Shown here: positions 63,151 through 64,000 of the stretch, piece after piece | How positions within the stretch are numbered: the first letter of the stretch is position 1 | Layout of the letters: each line of letters starts with the position of its first letter | Source of the DNA: Catenulispora sp. MAP5-51 | GTDB taxonomy: Bacteria; Actinomycetota; Actinomycetes; Streptomycetales; Catenulisporaceae | Length of the DNA: 64,000 bases | Reading direction: 5' to 3' | NCBI RefSeq assembly: GCF_041261205.1 | Contig: NZ_JBGCCH010000011.1 | Span: 1 to 64,000, forward strand | Notes under the pieces: generated by a model | What the model was told of the DNA's origin: nothing | What the model saw: the letters and a program-made list of their open reading frames with translations, nothing else | Database searches by the model: none | Program-made: the position numbers and the translations under genes

Positions 63151-63206
63151 CGGGCTTCTCCCCACCTTGCTCGCTCGTGCGACAACCGGCTTAGCCGGGG
63201 CCGACC

Positions 63207-64000
63207 CTATGCCCTCTCAGGGGATTGCATCAAGACGGAGGAAACCACGTCGGCGGCGGTGTCACAGTCCTGAGCCGACACGTCCAGATGAGTCACGATC
63301 CGCAGCAGTTTGGGCCCGAAGGCGGAGATGCGCACGCCCTTGGCGAAACATTCCTTTGCCACCGCCGGGGCGTCGGCGGCGTCGACGAGGACGATGTTGG
63401 TCTCGGGCTCGCGCACCGAGGCGCCGGCCGCGCGCAGCGCCGTCGCGATCCGTCGCGCGTTCTCGTGATCCTGCGACAGCCGGCCCAGGTTGTGCTCCAG
63501 GGCGTAGTGCGCGCCGGCGGCCAGGATGCCCACCTGGCGCATCGAGCCGCCGAGGCGGCGGCGCAGCGAGCGGGCCTCCTCGGAACGGCCGGCCGGCAGC
63601 AACAGCAGCGAGCCGGCCGGGGCGCCCAGTCCCTTGGACATGCAGACCGACATCGTGTGCGCGATCGCGCCGTACTCCTTCAACGGCACGCCGGTGGCCG
63701 CGTGGGCGTTCCAGATGCGCGCGCCGTCCAGGTGCAGGCCGATTCCGGAGGCGTCTGTCAGGGCCCTGATGCCCTGGAGGGTTTCGAGGGGATATACCGC
63801 GCCGCCGCCGCGATTGTGCGTGTTCTCCACCTCCACCGCGCGGGTACCAACGGTGTAGCGGTCGCCGACGCGGATCATCCCGGCGAGGGCGTCGGGGTCC
63901 AGCAGCCCGCGCGCCGAGGGCAGGGTGCGTGTCTGGATCCCGGCGTGCGCCGCCAGGCCGCCGTTCTCGTGGGCCACGATGTGCGCGTCGGCGTCGCAGA
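63207..64000 (-). CDS. ltaE: L-threonine aldolase, 5' end beyond the window
   Basis: 264 residues visible; the N-terminus is off the right edge. PLP enzyme cleaving L-threonine (or allo-threonine) to glycine and acetaldehyde. Seen: AHENGGLAAHAGIQTRTLP, VEVENTHNRGGGAVYPLETLQGIRAL, LHLDGARIWNA, PLP Lys in CMSKGLGAPAGSLLL, and LRIVTHLDV. Ends normally at 63207. Confidence 0.9.
   Translation of the reverse strand, partial: CDADAHIVAHENGGLAAHAGIQTRTLPSARGLLDPDALAGMIRVGDRYTVGTRAVEVENTHNRGGGAVYPLETLQGIRALTDASGIGLHLDGARIWNAHAATGVPLKEYGAIAHTMSVCMSKGLGAPAGSLLLLPAGRSEEARSLRRRLGGSMRQVGILAAGAHYALEHNLGRLSQDHENARRIATALRAAGASVREPETNIVLVDAADAPAVAKECFAKGVRISAFGPKLLRIVTHLDVSAQDCDTAADVVSSVLMQSPERA

Overview
The window is high-GC DNA with actinobacterial features: GTG and TTG starts, start-stop overlaps of 1 to 8 nt, SpoIIE-type phosphatase signalling, a PASTA Ser/Thr kinase, a chitinase with two DasR-like boxes in its promoter, and an IdeR-like iron box. 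A filamentous soil actinomycete (Streptomyces or Catenulispora type) is the best guess; the genus is inference. I see no tRNA, rRNA, CRISPR array, complete insertion sequence or origin.

Layout. 0-7 kb: small secreted proteins, a multi-domain GH18 chitinase, an OmpR-type two-component pair, and a barnase-like lipoprotein RNase with its barstar. 7-18 kb: thiamine genes (thiE one way, thiO-thiS-thiG the other) around a ferredoxin-reductase-like flavoprotein and LtrA, then an orphan DUF4157 (eCIS-core-like) HExxH protein, a PASTA kinase and a GAF-SpoIIE-HATPase protein. 18-34 kb: accessory region with transporters, two MarR regulators with visible operators, a decayed MFS pseudogene, lipoproteins, an AlkD / winged-helix glycosylase-like pair, and a three-gene overlapping operon (DUF4365 nuclease-like protein, an unassigned 270-aa protein, a class I methyltransferase) that looks horizontally acquired.

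34-57 kb: cobQ lies with a LysR gene; then recD2 and a shortened PLP enzyme; then a 14-gene leftward run of cobalamin genes (fused AAA/VWA chelatase, cobO, cobB, cobI, cobM, cbiD, cobL, cbiG-cobJ fusion, ferredoxin, cobH, cbiX, cobC) continuing into tldD and pmbA. A cobalamin riboswitch with a terminator hairpin precedes it, so vitamin B12 probably feeds back on the whole transcript.

57-64 kb: a sulfite-oxidase-like molybdoenzyme, an iron-boxed bfd plus bfr, a NarL-type two-component pair whose kinase ends in a repeat-encoded tail, a lipoprotein, a methyltransferase, a small membrane protein, an HNH nuclease with Lys/Ala-rich arms, and a threonine aldolase cut by the right edge.

Most novel candidates: the 23.9-25.9 kb DUF4365 operon, the orphan DUF4157 protein, the HNH protein with histone-like arms, and a recurring pattern of 9-15 bp tandem repeats at or just after stop codons.
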